From Candidatus Latescibacterota bacterium (lineage in GTDB: Bacteria > Latescibacterota > UBA2968 > GCA-2709665): a stretch of DNA of 59,642 nt. Position numbers and translations under genes: made by a program. The notes beneath the pieces are model-generated. The model saw only the letters and a list, made by a program, of their open reading frames with translations, was not told the DNA's origin and did no database searches. The stretch lies in contig JAGWBX010000005.1 in NCBI GenBank assembly GCA_021295655.1, positions 15,367 to 75,008 on the forward strand. Direction: 5' to 3'. Shown here in pieces: positions 24,211 to 34,447 of this stretch (within the stretch, counting starts at the first letter, position 1; each line of letters starts with the position of its first letter).

Positions 24211-27200
24211 TCAACTGTCATCTTTTAAAGATCGACCCTTCCACAACGCGTATATTGCGGGTATCACGATAAGGGTCAGCAGTGCCGACGACGCCACACC
24301 GCCCACCATCGGCGCGGCAATGCGCTTCATCGTCTGCGACCCGATGCCGTGTCCCCACATGATGGGAAGCAACGCCAGCAGCGTGGTGAGTACAGTCATC
24401 ATCTTCGGCCGGACGCGTTCCACGGCGCCGGCGATAACCGCTGTTCTCAGGTCCGAAGCGCTCATCTCGCCGCCTCGCGCCTTCCGAATGCGATCGTACG
24501 CGTGATCGAGGTAGACCAGCATGACCACGCCGGTCTCGGCCGCCAGACCGCCCAGCGCGATGAATCCGACGCCCACCGCAACACTCATGTTGTAATCCAG
24601 CAGGTACATCAACCAGATCCCGCCCACCATCGCGAACGGCAGGGACAGCATGACAATAAGGCTCTCCGAAATATTCCTGAAGTTGAGATACAACAAGAGG
24701 AATATGATGCCAAGGGTGAGAGGCACGACCAGTTTCAATCGTTTTTCCGCCCTCTGCATATACTCGTACTGCCCGCTCCAGGTGATCGAATAACCCGGCG
24801 GCACAGACACCTTCTCCAGCACCGCCTGCTGGGCGCGTGTCACGTAAGTACCCACGTCGATGCCCTGGATATCCACGTACACCCACGCGTTCATGCGCGC
24901 GTTCTCGCTCTTGATCCCCGGCGGCCCTTTCCGGATCCGAATGTCAGCGAGTTGCTGGATGGGAATCTGGGCGCCGGTGGGCGTTGGCACAAGCACGCGG
25001 CGCAGGGCGGGAAGGTTGTCGCGCAGTTCCCTGTCATAGCGCAGATTGACCGGATAACGTTCCAGACCTTCAACGGTGGTTGTGATATTCATCCCGCCGA
25101 CCGCGAACATGATTACGTCCTGTACGTCTCCCGTCGTGAGACCGTAGCGCGCGGCTTCTTCCCTGTTGATTTCGAAATCGAGGTAGTTTCCGCCAACAAC
25201 GCGTTCGGCAAACACGCTTAAAGTACCCGGCAGATCGCGGATCACCCCTTCGATCCGCTCGCCCAGGCGCTGTAACACCTCCAGATCCTCGCCCGCGACT
25301 TTCACACCAACCGGCGTCTTGATCCCGGTCGACAGCATGTCGATTCTTGTCTTGATGGGCATCGTCCACGAATTGGTCAGGCCGGGGAACTGGATCGCCC
25401 GGTTCAACCGGTCGATCAGTTTTTCGGGGGTCATGCCCGGGCGCCATTCGCTTTCCGGCTTCAGGGTAATCGTTGTCTCGATCATCGCCAGCGGCGCCGG
25501 ATCGGTTGCGGTTTCGGCGCGTCCGATCTTCCCGAATACGTCCTGGACCTCCGGAAACGCCTTGATGATCTTGTCCGTCTGCTGCAGCAGTTCACGTGCT
25601 CGGGTCACCGAGATCCCGGGCAGGGTCGTGGGCATGTAGAGAAGGTCTCCCTCGTACAGGGGCGGCATGAATTCGGAACCGATCTTCTCCAGCGGAAACA
25701 GGCGGTCCAGCCTCAGAAGCGCGCGATACGCGACGCTGCGCGGCGCATCGGAAAACCGCTCGAGCACCATGCTCCTGAACGGAAAGAGCGTTACAAACAT
25801 CACAGCCACCGCCAGCAAAACCGTGGCAATCCTGTGTCTCAGGACCCAGTCGATGGCCGGTCGGTAGATCCAGATGAAGAACCGGCTGCTGGGGTTTCGC
25901 GCCTCGGGCCGGATTCTGCCCCGGACGAAAATGCTCACGAGCACGGGAACGAGCGTGACGGCGAGCAACGCCGCCCCGCCCATCGCGTACGTTTTCGTAT
26001 AGGCCAAAGGCTTGAACAAACGCCCCTCTTGCGCCTGAAGCGTGAACACGGGAAGGAACGACACCGTGATCAACAGAAGCGAATAAAAGAGGGCAGGGCC
26101 GACCTCCTTCGTCGCGCGAGCGACGATCTCGAGATGGCTTCGCTTCCCGTTACCCTGCTCCAGGTGCTTATGTGCGTTCTCGATCATCACGATCGACGCG
26201 TCGACCATCGCGCCTATGGCGACCGCAATTCCACCCAGCGACATGATATTGGAACTCACGCCCTGTGTGTACATCATCCCGAAAGAAACCAGCACGCCGG
26301 TTGAAAGTGCGAAGATCGCCACGAACGCGCTTCGAAAGTGCAGCAAGAACACGACGCAGACGAGCGCGACCACCGACATCTCCTCGAGGAGCTTGTTGCG
26401 CAGATTGTCGATCGCGCTGCGTATGAGCGCGGACCGGTCATATGCCGTCTTTATTTCAACGCCTTGTGGCAGACCGGGCTTGAGCGACTCGATTTTATCT
26501 TTGATCCGGTCTATTACAGCCAGCGCGTTTTCGCCGTAACGCATCACGACGATTCCGCCCACGACCTCGCCCTCACCGTTCCATTCCGCCAGGCCGCGGC
26601 GCAGTTCGGGACCCAGTTGTACCGTGGCGATATCACCAACTCTTATCGGGGTACCCCTTGCGTCCACCCCTACGGCGACGTTGCGGATATCCTCCGACGA
26701 CCGCAGGTACCCCAGCCCGCGAACCATAAACTCCGTTTCCCCGAACTCCACGATACGCCCGCCCACGTCGTTGTTGCTCCGCCGGATTGCCGTCCGGACC
26801 TTCTGCAAGGGGATATTGTAGGCCAGCAGTCGGTTGGGATCCACGGTTACCTGGTACTGCTTCACGTATCCGCCCACTGCCGCCACCTCCGCGACTCCCT
26901 GCACGCTGCTGAGTTCGTAACGCAGATACCAGTCCTGAATGGACCGCAATTCCGATAGATCCCGGCGCCCCGTGCTGTCAATCAGCACGTATTCGTACAC
27001 CCATCCGACCCCCGTGGCATCCGGCCCGAGCCGCGGCGCGACACCCGCCGGCAGCCGGTTCGAAACGGTGTCGAGCGCCTCCAGAACCCGGCTTCTGGCC
27101 CAGTAAATGTCCGTTCCATCCTCGAAAATCACATAGACGAACGACAACCCGAAGAAAGAATAACCCCGCACGACGCTTGCCTTCGGCACGGCCAACATCG

Positions 27201-27414
27201 CGGACGTGAGCGGGTAGGTCACCTGGTCCTCCACCACGCGCGGCGCCTGACCCTGAAAATCAGTCATTACGATCACCTGCACGTCCGACAGATCGGGAAT
27301 CGCATCCAGGGGTGTATTCAACATGGCGTAGGTGCCCCAGGCAATTGCGAAAACCGTGGCCATAATGACCAGGACGCGATTTCTGAGACTGAGTTCGATT
27401 AGCTGACCAATCAT
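24211..27414 (-). CDS. cusA: Heavy-metal efflux RND permease, CusA/CzcA family
   Basis: 1067 residues, standard for HME-RND pumps. The N-terminal TM1 and the conserved TPLDAIPDLSDVQVIV start are followed by two large periplasmic loops, and the TM4 motif GAMVDASIVMIENAHKHLE carries the proton-relay Asp. Met residues in the second loop (WTMPIKTRIDML) resemble the methionine ladder of Cu/Ag pumps, which favours monovalent metals over Zn/Co, but this is inference. It expels metal ions across both membranes with the adaptor and TolC-like partners encoded next to it. Confidence 0.93.
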   Translation of the reverse strand: MIGQLIELSLRNRVLVIMATVFAIAWGTYAMLNTPLDAIPDLSDVQVIVMTDFQGQAPRVVEDQVTYPLTSAMLAVPKASVVRGYSFFGLSFVYVIFEDGTDIYWARSRVLEALDTVSNRLPAGVAPRLGPDATGVGWVYEYVLIDSTGRRDLSELRSIQDWYLRYELSSVQGVAEVAAVGGYVKQYQVTVDPNRLLAYNIPLQKVRTAIRRSNNDVGGRIVEFGETEFMVRGLGYLRSSEDIRNVAVGVDARGTPIRVGDIATVQLGPELRRGLAEWNGEGEVVGGIVVMRYGENALAVIDRIKDKIESLKPGLPQGVEIKTAYDRSALIRSAIDNLRNKLLEEMSVVALVCVVFLLHFRSAFVAIFALSTGVLVSFGMMYTQGVSSNIMSLGGIAVAIGAMVDASIVMIENAHKHLEQGNGKRSHLEIVARATKEVGPALFYSLLLITVSFLPVFTLQAQEGRLFKPLAYTKTYAMGGAALLAVTLVPVLVSIFVRGRIRPEARNPSSRFFIWIYRPAIDWVLRHRIATVLLAVAVMFVTLFPFRSMVLERFSDAPRSVAYRALLRLDRLFPLEKIGSEFMPPLYEGDLLYMPTTLPGISVTRARELLQQTDKIIKAFPEVQDVFGKIGRAETATDPAPLAMIETTITLKPESEWRPGMTPEKLIDRLNRAIQFPGLTNSWTMPIKTRIDMLSTGIKTPVGVKVAGEDLEVLQRLGERIEGVIRDLPGTLSVFAERVVGGNYLDFEINREEAARYGLTTGDVQDVIMFAVGGMNITTTVEGLERYPVNLRYDRELRDNLPALRRVLVPTPTGAQIPIQQLADIRIRKGPPGIKSENARMNAWVYVDIQGIDVGTYVTRAQQAVLEKVSVPPGYSITWSGQYEYMQRAEKRLKLVVPLTLGIIFLLLYLNFRNISESLIVMLSLPFAMVGGIWLMYLLDYNMSVAVGVGFIALGGLAAETGVVMLVYLDHAYDRIRKARGGEMSASDLRTAVIAGAVERVRPKMMTVLTTLLALLPIMWGHGIGSQTMKRIAAPMVGGVASSALLTLIVIPAIYALWKGRSLKDDS

Positions 27415-27468
27415 ACATTCAACTTTCGTTACGTGTTACGCGACAGTACCAGATCACGCAAACCGTTG

Positions 27469-28752
27469 TCAATGGCCATGGTGCATCGGCTGGGGTGCTT
27501 CGTGATGCCCGCCCATGGTCTGCAGCGCCGCCTTCAAGTTGCTCTCCGAGTCGATCAGAAACTGCGCAGATATGACGATTTCCTCGCCCCCGCTGAGCCC
27601 GTGAGTCACCTCGTAGACGTCGTCCGCCTCCACCCCGAGTTTCACTTCCCGCGGCGTGAAACGGCCTTCGCCGAGATCCAGTATCACCACGCTTCGCTCT
27701 CCAGACCGGATTACGGCCTGGACCGGAACGACCACAGACTCCTTCGCTTTCTCGGACCGGATTATCACCGTGGCGAACATTTCGGGCTTCAATTCCCGTT
27801 CCGGGTTGTCAATTATCATCCGTACTTTCGCGGTGCGGGTTTTTGGCTCCAGGAAGGGATAGACGTAGCTCACCACCCCTTCGAACACCCGACCCGGCGC
27901 ATAGGAAAGCATAACCTCCGCCGGCTGTCCCTGCCTGATCCACGGCAACTCGTACTCGTAGATGTCCGCATGGATCCATACCCTTGAGAGGTCTGCGATG
28001 CGATAGAGGTGTTCTCCGGCCTTGATATGTGCTCCGTCGTATACGGCCCGGTGTACGACCACGCCCTCCTGGGGAGAATGGATCGTCATCGTCCGCTTTG
28101 CCTTCCGCGCCTGCTCCAGTGCCACGATCTGCGCTTCCGCGATATCCCAGTACATCAGACGTTGCCGGGCCGCGCCCAGGAGCGCCTTCGCTCCCTCGAG
28201 CGCCTCGGCGGACCCGCCGTCCTCCAGGCGCCGGACATAATCCAGCGCGGTGAGGTATTCCTCCTGAGCAGCCACGAGTTCGGGACTGTAGATTTCCAGC
28301 AGGGGCTGCCCCTTCTTTACTTCCTGTCCGGTAAAGTCCACATAAAGCCCTTCCACCCACCCGGTTACCTTGGTATTCACGTCGGTCATCCGGGTTTCGT
28401 CATAAACCACGCGGCCCATGGTGCGGACCGTCCTGCTTACGGGCATCCGCTCCACGGTTCGTGTTCTGACTCCCATATTCTGAACGGTGGACGGATCGAT
28501 TCTGACCTCACCGGCTTCCTCTGCGTGGCCGTCCTCGTGTCCCGACCTGCTCGGCTGGTCCATCACAAGGTCCATGCCGCAAATCGGACAGCTTCCGGGC
28601 CTGTCCGACACCACCGTGGGATGCATCGGACACCGGTGCACGGCCGGTCCCGTTTCGCCGGGCGCCGTGCCCTCCCCACCGCCCAGCCATATTCCAAGGA
28701 CAAATCCCGCGCCAAGCGCGAGAATCGCCACAATGAGATGCTTTGAATTCAT
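27469..28752 (-). CDS. cusB: RND efflux periplasmic adaptor with N-terminal metal-binding domain, CusB-like
   Basis: 427 residues. An N-terminal membrane segment (MNSKHLIVAILALGAGFVLG) is followed by a heavy-metal-binding domain (HRCPMHPTVVSDRPG, CPICGMDL, about 40-65) and the HlyD-type barrel-sandwich, helical-hairpin and beta-barrel domains. The C-terminus is His-rich (GGHHEAPQPMHHGH), suited to metal capture. AAAGGT precedes the ATG. It links pump and outer-membrane channel and can deliver metal to the pump. Gaps of about 55-65 nt to cusA and the TolC-like gene support an operon. Confidence 0.92.
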   Translation of the reverse strand: MNSKHLIVAILALGAGFVLGIWLGGGEGTAPGETGPAVHRCPMHPTVVSDRPGSCPICGMDLVMDQPSRSGHEDGHAEEAGEVRIDPSTVQNMGVRTRTVERMPVSRTVRTMGRVVYDETRMTDVNTKVTGWVEGLYVDFTGQEVKKGQPLLEIYSPELVAAQEEYLTALDYVRRLEDGGSAEALEGAKALLGAARQRLMYWDIAEAQIVALEQARKAKRTMTIHSPQEGVVVHRAVYDGAHIKAGEHLYRIADLSRVWIHADIYEYELPWIRQGQPAEVMLSYAPGRVFEGVVSYVYPFLEPKTRTAKVRMIIDNPERELKPEMFATVIIRSEKAKESVVVPVQAVIRSGERSVVILDLGEGRFTPREVKLGVEADDVYEVTHGLSGGEEIVISAQFLIDSESNLKAALQTMGGHHEAPQPMHHGH

Positions 28753-28816
28753 GACTCAACCTTTCACTTTTCAACGCGCAGGGGCTCTGATTCGGACGTG
28801 CAGACAGAATTCTGTT

Positions 28817-30079
28817 TTAAAAAAGTCGTTTGCCGACAATCGCTTCCAGTTTCGCCAGCTCTTTTTCGCGTTCGATGACGTGCCTGTAGAATTCAATTTC
28901 AAACTGGAGTAGGGAGACCTGGTTATTCAATAGCGTCAGAAAGTCCACTTTATCAACCTGATATCCCGCCATTGCCGATTCCAGCGACTGCTGCGCCTGA
29001 GGCAGTATTGCACTGCGGAACAGTTCCGCTTCCTTCCAGTGCTGGTCGATTCTCAGACAGGTCTCCTGTACGCGAAACTGTATTTCCCGGCTGACGTCCT
29101 CCTTTTGCGCCTCGACCATTCTGATGTTGGCCTGCGCCTCGGCAATCCGATTGTCCCGTTTCCTTCCGTTGAAGATCGGGAGGTTCATGCTCACGCCGAA
29201 CGACAGAAAGTCGCTGCCGCTCACGGGGTCCGGCGCCACGTGGGCGCGCTGCTGATAGCCGAAGCGAAAAGTCAGATCGGGCCGCCCCGACCGTTGAGCC
29301 GCCTGTTCCGTTGCCGCCCACCTGGAAATGGTGTGGTCGATTTCCTTCAGCAGCGGGCGGTGCGCCAGAGCCATACGCTGAACGTCCTCCACCGACAGGT
29401 CGAATGGCGTCGCCATCACCTCGCCGGGTACATTCACGGCGATCTCCATCGGCCGATTCAAGACCCGGTTGAGCCGTGCCTCCGCAAGCCTGCGCTCCGT
29501 ATTCAGCGTGATCAGTCGATCCCGCAGCTCGGAAAGCGACACCTGGGCCTTCAGGACGTCCTGTTGAAGTCCGCGACCGACCACGTATTTCTTCTCTGCG
29601 ATTCGAACCAGGTCCCTGAGGAGCGCCCGGTTCCTTTCCGTTACTTCAATGGCCCGGTCCAGAAATGCCAGCGCATAGTATCCCTGCTTCACAAGATTGA
29701 CGATCGTTCCAGTCCGGTCCGCAAGGACTTCCCTGGCAGCGCCGGCGGCATATTCAGCCGCCTGCTCTTTCGCGCGCAACAGGCCTGGAAGCGGTATCCG
29801 CTGGCTGACCGTCAACTGCTTGCCGGACATATGCGTACTGTTGAAATCAAAGCTGCTTGTCGGCACGTTCCGCAGATCCAGTCCCAGCATGGGATCCTCA
29901 AGCGCGCCAGCCCGGGGCACCCGGGCTTCAGATGCGGCCAACCGGTGTTCAAGGGCCTTCAATCCGGAATTCTTCGCGAGCGCCGAGTCGATCAAACCCT
30001 CCAGGTCCGGCGCCCCGGCTCCGGCGGCATGGGGAAATTGGATCAGGCATATACCGATGAGTCTCAACAATCCCTTCAA
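28817..30079 (-). CDS. cusC: TolC-family outer-membrane efflux protein, CusC-like
   Basis: 420 residues with a signal peptide (MKGLLRLIGICLIQFPHAAGAGA) and the duplicated outer-membrane-efflux-protein helices typical of TolC family members (LKALEHRLAASEARVPRAGA; VEAQKEDVSREIQFRVQE). The start is TTG at 30079, supported by GGAGGTGAAC 5-9 nt upstream. It forms the trimeric channel of the efflux complex. First of the three efflux genes in transcription order. Confidence 0.88.
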   Translation of the reverse strand: MKGLLRLIGICLIQFPHAAGAGAPDLEGLIDSALAKNSGLKALEHRLAASEARVPRAGALEDPMLGLDLRNVPTSSFDFNSTHMSGKQLTVSQRIPLPGLLRAKEQAAEYAAGAAREVLADRTGTIVNLVKQGYYALAFLDRAIEVTERNRALLRDLVRIAEKKYVVGRGLQQDVLKAQVSLSELRDRLITLNTERRLAEARLNRVLNRPMEIAVNVPGEVMATPFDLSVEDVQRMALAHRPLLKEIDHTISRWAATEQAAQRSGRPDLTFRFGYQQRAHVAPDPVSGSDFLSFGVSMNLPIFNGRKRDNRIAEAQANIRMVEAQKEDVSREIQFRVQETCLRIDQHWKEAELFRSAILPQAQQSLESAMAGYQVDKVDFLTLLNNQVSLLQFEIEFYRHVIEREKELAKLEAIVGKRLF

Positions 30080-30235
30080 AACCGTTCACCTCCGTTGCAG
30101 CAAGACGTGGCAATCCAAACACGAGACCACACACTCACCCGGACTCGAGTGGCTTCCTTGAGCGATTGAACTTCAGGCGATTATGACAGCGGGAATTTGA
30201 AGATGCACCGCGGAAGACGCGGACAAGGCGGGAAA

Positions 30236-30586
30236 TCAGAACAGAAACGAGGTTTTCATCAGGTACAGCGAGGGTTGTGACTGCGCGGCAACGGGGAGCA
30301 ACGTATTCCCTGGCGAGAGACGGGAAGCCCGAACGTCAGGCGACCGGACCGGTTCCCACGCGGCGTGGGATTCCGGACCCTGGATCCGGGGACCGGCGGA
30401 CGCCAGGACCGGCGGAAGTTCAGCCGGAGCTTTGGATACATTGCCGTCGTTTCCGGCGCAACAACAGTTCGCCTCAACCGGCTGGACGTGGCACGCGTCG
30501 GCCGGAACCGGCATCCCGCACAGACATTGGACGGCAGCGAGTAAGAAGCCGAACGCCAGACTTGAAGTGGAGAAGACGCGAATCAC
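30236..30586 (-). CDS. Cys-rich small secreted protein heading the metal-efflux operon
   Basis: 116 residues from GTG at 30586 (GAGGCAGGAA upstream). A signal peptide (VFSTSSLAFGFLLAAVQCLC) is followed by a short Cys cluster (CLCGM, DACHVQ, ANCCCAG) and a low-complexity Pro/Ser-rich region ending LYLMKTSFLF. Small secreted proteins with a Cys cluster and an ending of the (L/Y)L..SFL type occur ahead of copper-efflux genes in several bacteria. It lies 156 nt upstream of the TolC-like gene. No domain recognised; possible metal sensor or scavenger. Confidence 0.55.
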   Translation of the reverse strand: MIRVFSTSSLAFGFLLAAVQCLCGMPVPADACHVQPVEANCCCAGNDGNVSKAPAELPPVLASAGPRIQGPESHAAWEPVRSPDVRASRLSPGNTLLPVAAQSQPSLYLMKTSFLF

Positions 30587-30826
30587 TTCCTGCCTCACAA
30601 GTGGGTATGGCGTATCAGTAATGAACCCAACCTTATATACGTTTGTCAAGGCCGGCTGTTCGAAAAAAGTTCATTTCGGCGTCGATGCCACTCCGAATAT
30701 CCGGTCTGTCCGGAACAACCGGAACAGCGCACGCCGGGCGTCCGCGGCGTCGACGCGCCTCGGGACGGACACCGATCCGGTATGCATCCGGAAAAACGGC
30801 GTTACGCCCGAAGAGGTCGCGACACC

Positions 30827-31999
30827 TCATTCCACGCGCTGAAAGGGTTCCCAGGCCTCGCCCGCAGCGGCTGCCTGTCGCTCCAACTCGCCGCGCCAGC
30901 CCACAACTTCCCCGGCCTTAATCCGGCGGATGTCATAAGCGGGGTACCGGTCTTCGAGCGTATCGCCGAGCTTCTGCGTTTCGGCCCATCGGTCCCATGC
31001 CGTTTTCATCCATTCGCAGGGCAACGCGTCCCGCACTGCGGGATCGAGCTGCCACGCGCTTCTGACGTCTGCGACGGAGGGCTCGCCCTCGAAGGGTCCG
31101 GACCACCTGGACCATCCGATCGACAGGGTGTTCCGCTCCCTGTCCGGGACGGTGTGACCCGTGTGGATGTTCGAGCCGATCCGTATGAGGGCTTCGCCCG
31201 CCTTCAGGCGGACCGCGACCTGGTCCGGCAACGGGTCGACGCCGTTCCAACTGGGTGTGTGCGGTACTCCCTTCTCCTTCATGGCCTTGGGAAGGAGGAC
31301 GTCGTGCTCGAAGGGCGTGCGCCATCGATCGTGACTGCCGGGTATGAGTTCATGGCATTCGTCGTCAACCAGCGCGAGGAACATGCTCACCCCGTTCCGC
31401 TCTGCAATCGACCTGGCGTTGTTCGCGCGAATCTCCGCCCAGCGTTCGCGCTCGACCTCCTCCGTGTACGCTTCGGGACCCTCACCCCGGATCTCACGTT
31501 GCGCGAAATAGGGCTTTCCGGTTCCCCACCACGTCACGTCGCGGTGCCAGCCGAGGGCGTGTTCCGACGCTCGCGGATTGCACCACAACAGCAGACCGCC
31601 ATAGGTGACATCCTCGGGGCCAAGACCCTTGCACCACGAGCGCACGAACTCCAGGAAATCGGGAGAACCGTGAAACTCGGCGAAACATGGTTCATTGAAA
31701 GCCGGATGAACCAGACCGCGAATCGCCCACGGTTCGTCCTTACCGGTCCGGTGGACGTAACCCCTGGAGCAGTCGATCCTGCTGTACCCGTTGGCCGGTG
31801 CACACGCCTCCGTAACCCGGCGTCCCGCTTCACGGAGAACCGAAATCCACGGATTGTCGACGAAGTCGTTGATGATGACGAAGCCGTGCGTTTCCAGGTG
31901 TGCCAGTCGCTCAGGCGTGGCGCCCGGCGCGCCCAACTCGGGCAGCGCGTCGGCGAACGCGGGCGCCCTGTAGATGGAGGATGTTGCGTCAGGTTTCAT
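30827..31999 (-). CDS. Phytanoyl-CoA dioxygenase family protein
   Basis: 390 residues. The Fe(II) facial triad appears as HRD (GWHRDVTWWG, about residue 155) plus a distal His (NIHTGHTV, about 280) followed by the 2-oxoglutarate-binding Arg (ERNTLSIGW). These enzymes hydroxylate varied small molecules with 2-oxoglutarate and O2; a long insert between the two His motifs (AQREIRGEGPEAYTEEVERE) is peculiar to this copy. There is no signal peptide. It is monocistronic; the probable promoter is at 32098-32126. Substrate unknown. Confidence 0.87.
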   Translation of the reverse strand: MKPDATSSIYRAPAFADALPELGAPGATPERLAHLETHGFVIINDFVDNPWISVLREAGRRVTEACAPANGYSRIDCSRGYVHRTGKDEPWAIRGLVHPAFNEPCFAEFHGSPDFLEFVRSWCKGLGPEDVTYGGLLLWCNPRASEHALGWHRDVTWWGTGKPYFAQREIRGEGPEAYTEEVERERWAEIRANNARSIAERNGVSMFLALVDDECHELIPGSHDRWRTPFEHDVLLPKAMKEKGVPHTPSWNGVDPLPDQVAVRLKAGEALIRIGSNIHTGHTVPDRERNTLSIGWSRWSGPFEGEPSVADVRSAWQLDPAVRDALPCEWMKTAWDRWAETQKLGDTLEDRYPAYDIRRIKAGEVVGWRGELERQAAAAGEAWEPFQRVE

Positions 32000-32097
32000 T
32001 TCTTCTCCCCATGATCATTTCTTGAGTGAATATCGCCGTTTCCGTCTCCGCTCAAATCCTCTCAACCCTTACATCCGGACAATCCTTATCCATGCAT

Positions 32098-32126
32098 ACG
32101 GTAAATCGCCGCCGTCGCTTTGTCAA
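32098..32126 (-). promoter_or_regulatory. Putative promoter for the PhyH-family gene
   Basis: On the minus strand TTGACA (32121-32126), a 17-nt spacer and TACCGT (32098-32103), about 100 nt upstream of the start at 31999. The remainder of the 32000-32371 intergenic region has no ORF or repeat I could identify. Confidence 0.45.
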
Positions 32127-32371
32127 TAGCAAATTCCACGTGACGTACGAGCATGGAATTTGAAGACAGAATAGGATTTCTGGGCAATGAAATACAAAAC
32201 GCTCGCCTATCGCGTGAATTGTCCCTATATTTGAATCTTGCGATCGCCGTATCCTGCGAACACGAAGCGGCACGTGCTCACCCCGCCGGCGGGTTCCACG
32301 TCTGGCTGAAAACGGCTTCGAACAGGTAGGAAAACCAGGGATTCGGGCATTTTCTCCTTGAGGAACCACGT

Positions 32372-34285
32372 GTGAATCGGATCGCTACAGCGTTCTGGCT
32401 TGTCCTCGTAACCCATCTCGCAGTCGCGCAACCGTCCAGCGCGCAGATCGGCCATGGGGAAATTGAAACCCGGTTCCGGAAAGCGCTTGGCCACTACACC
32501 AACGGCAACTATCGGGCGGCGGAAAAGGGCTTCCAGGCGCTGGCCGAAGCGTACCCCGCGCACCGGCGTTCGTCGGCTTCCCGGCTGATGCTGGCCAAAT
32601 CGCTCTACAAACTCAAGAAGTACGACCTGGCGCTCAAAACGGCAACGGGAATCTACGATGCCTTCCCGCGCAGCCGGTATCTCCTCGAAGCGGACCTGAT
32701 CGCCGGCGACTGCGAATTCCGGAAGGGACGGGTCTACAGCGCCGCATCCCGGTACGCCCGCGTGGCGTCGGGAAGGGGGGACCTCCGTCTGAGGGCCAGA
32801 GCAGCGGACCGGTTGGGGCAACTTGCGGGCGCCGGAAGAATCACGGATGGCGACGTCGTCCGTCTGCAAAACGACTTCGGAAAAGACATTGTCGCAGAGG
32901 CCGTGGCCTTCGGCCGGGCCCGGTGGCCGTTGAGGTTTTCCGGGACCGAACCATCCGGTCAGCAAATGGCCGGATTTGCGGATCGGTATCCCAATGGCAC
33001 GTTCGTGGCGCTGGTACGGGAGAAACGCCCTGAGCCGGAACCCATTCAGGCCGCCGGGGCCGGTGTACAACGGACACTACCCGCGGAAGTTACCGAAGAA
33101 CCGACCGACGCGCGCTTCACGATAGGCGTGATCGCGCCTTTGGCAAGCCCGCCGGGAAAGGACATGGTAGACGGCGTCCTGCTCGCCCGGGAATTGCATC
33201 AGCTGAAATCCGGCGAGCGGGTCGCACTGGTCTTCAAAGACTCGGAAGGCAGACCGGTACGCGCGATCAAGGCGGCTCAAAGTCTCATTGAAGATCACGG
33301 CGTGATTGCCATTATCGGCGCCCTTACAAGCGCTGAAACCCTTCCCGTCGCCGCGCTGGTCGGCCCTGCCGAAGTCCCGCTGATCGCGCCCACGGCCTCG
33401 GAGGACGGACTTGCGACCCTGAATCCCTACGTTTTTCAGGTAAACGCCACGCCGGGCGCACAGGGCCGCCGGATTGCCGACTACGCGGTCCGGGAATCGG
33501 GGCTGCGCACACTGGCGACGTTTTCGTCCCGGGACCCCTACGGAAAACGCATCGCCAGGGAATTCACGGCCCGTGCGGAAGAATCGGGTTCGGAAGTCAT
33601 TGTACAAACATGGTACGAGCCTGGCACGACCGACTACAAGGGTCAGCTGGAACGCATCAGGGACGCAGGGCTGGCGCTCCACCCGCCCGAAATCCTGACG
33701 GACGAAATAGACTCGATGATCCTGGGAAGCATTCGGCTGGCGCCGCCGCCCCCGGTCGAAGTTGATCCCGATACGGTGCAGCCGGCGCCGGTGCATACGT
33801 TGGACGGCCTGCTTATTGCCGGGGGTAAGGACGACGTTATGTTGATCGCGCCGCAGATCGCCTTCCACCGCATTCACTCGCGGTTGCTGGGCAGCGACGG
33901 CTGGAACCACCATGAAGTCGCGAGAGACTCCTATACGGATAGCGCGGTCTTTGTCGCCAAGTACACCACACGCAGCGATCTGGTCTCCGTACATGAGTTC
34001 CTGGGCGCCTTCAGGCAACGGTTCAATCGCGACCAGGGCATTGCGGCTGCACTGGGATACGACGCAATGACGGCCGTCCTGACCGCCATCGAGCGGGGCG
34101 GCACGTCTCCGAGGCGGCTTCAGCACGCGCTGGAGAATCTCGGTGAAATACCGGGCGCCACCGGTAAAATATCCTTCAGTCCGGGCAATCGGGAAAACGC
34201 CTGGATGTACCTGCTGACCAACAGAAAAGGAAAGATCCAACTTCTCTCCATCGGCCGCGCGGACAAAACCGCGTCCGAACCCTGA
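32372..34285 (+). CDS. TPR protein fused to a type I periplasmic-binding domain (LivK/LpoA-like)
   Basis: 637 residues from GTG 32372 (GAGGAAC upstream). A signal peptide (MNRIATAFWLVLVTHLAVAQ) is followed by TPR-like helices (about 35-130; FRKALGHYTNGNYRAAEKGF) and a periplasmic-binding fold of the leucine/amide-binding type from about residue 250 (FTIGVIAPLASPPGKDMVDG; GVIAIIGALTSAETLPVAAL; AAALGYDAMTAVLTAI). The same order, TPR then PBP type 1, is found in LpoA, the outer-membrane activator of PBP1A, but there is no lipobox here. No ABC permease genes are adjacent, so a peptidoglycan or sensing role is as likely as transport. Confidence 0.8.
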   Translation: MNRIATAFWLVLVTHLAVAQPSSAQIGHGEIETRFRKALGHYTNGNYRAAEKGFQALAEAYPAHRRSSASRLMLAKSLYKLKKYDLALKTATGIYDAFPRSRYLLEADLIAGDCEFRKGRVYSAASRYARVASGRGDLRLRARAADRLGQLAGAGRITDGDVVRLQNDFGKDIVAEAVAFGRARWPLRFSGTEPSGQQMAGFADRYPNGTFVALVREKRPEPEPIQAAGAGVQRTLPAEVTEEPTDARFTIGVIAPLASPPGKDMVDGVLLARELHQLKSGERVALVFKDSEGRPVRAIKAAQSLIEDHGVIAIIGALTSAETLPVAALVGPAEVPLIAPTASEDGLATLNPYVFQVNATPGAQGRRIADYAVRESGLRTLATFSSRDPYGKRIAREFTARAEESGSEVIVQTWYEPGTTDYKGQLERIRDAGLALHPPEILTDEIDSMILGSIRLAPPPPVEVDPDTVQPAPVHTLDGLLIAGGKDDVMLIAPQIAFHRIHSRLLGSDGWNHHEVARDSYTDSAVFVAKYTTRSDLVSVHEFLGAFRQRFNRDQGIAAALGYDAMTAVLTAIERGGTSPRRLQHALENLGEIPGATGKISFSPGNRENAWMYLLTNRKGKIQLLSIGRADKTASEP

Positions 34286-34447
34286 TCGCCTCCATTCGCA
34301 TTCTTCCTCCGCGAAACACGAAGCGCTTCCCACTGGCATTTCAATTGCATTGGTTTCAACAAGCGACGGCCAGACGCAACGTCAATGGCAAATAAATCGC
34401 TTGTTACCAATTATTCGTATGCAATTTCGACGTCAGGGGGACCGTCC

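Noticed and set aside
30625..30655. Possible CueR/MerR-type dyad (CCTT-N13-AAGG) overlapping a TTGACA ahead of the Cys-rich gene
   Set aside because: Arms are only four nt, the spacing does not match known CueR sites, and there is no good -10 hexamer at 17-20 nt.
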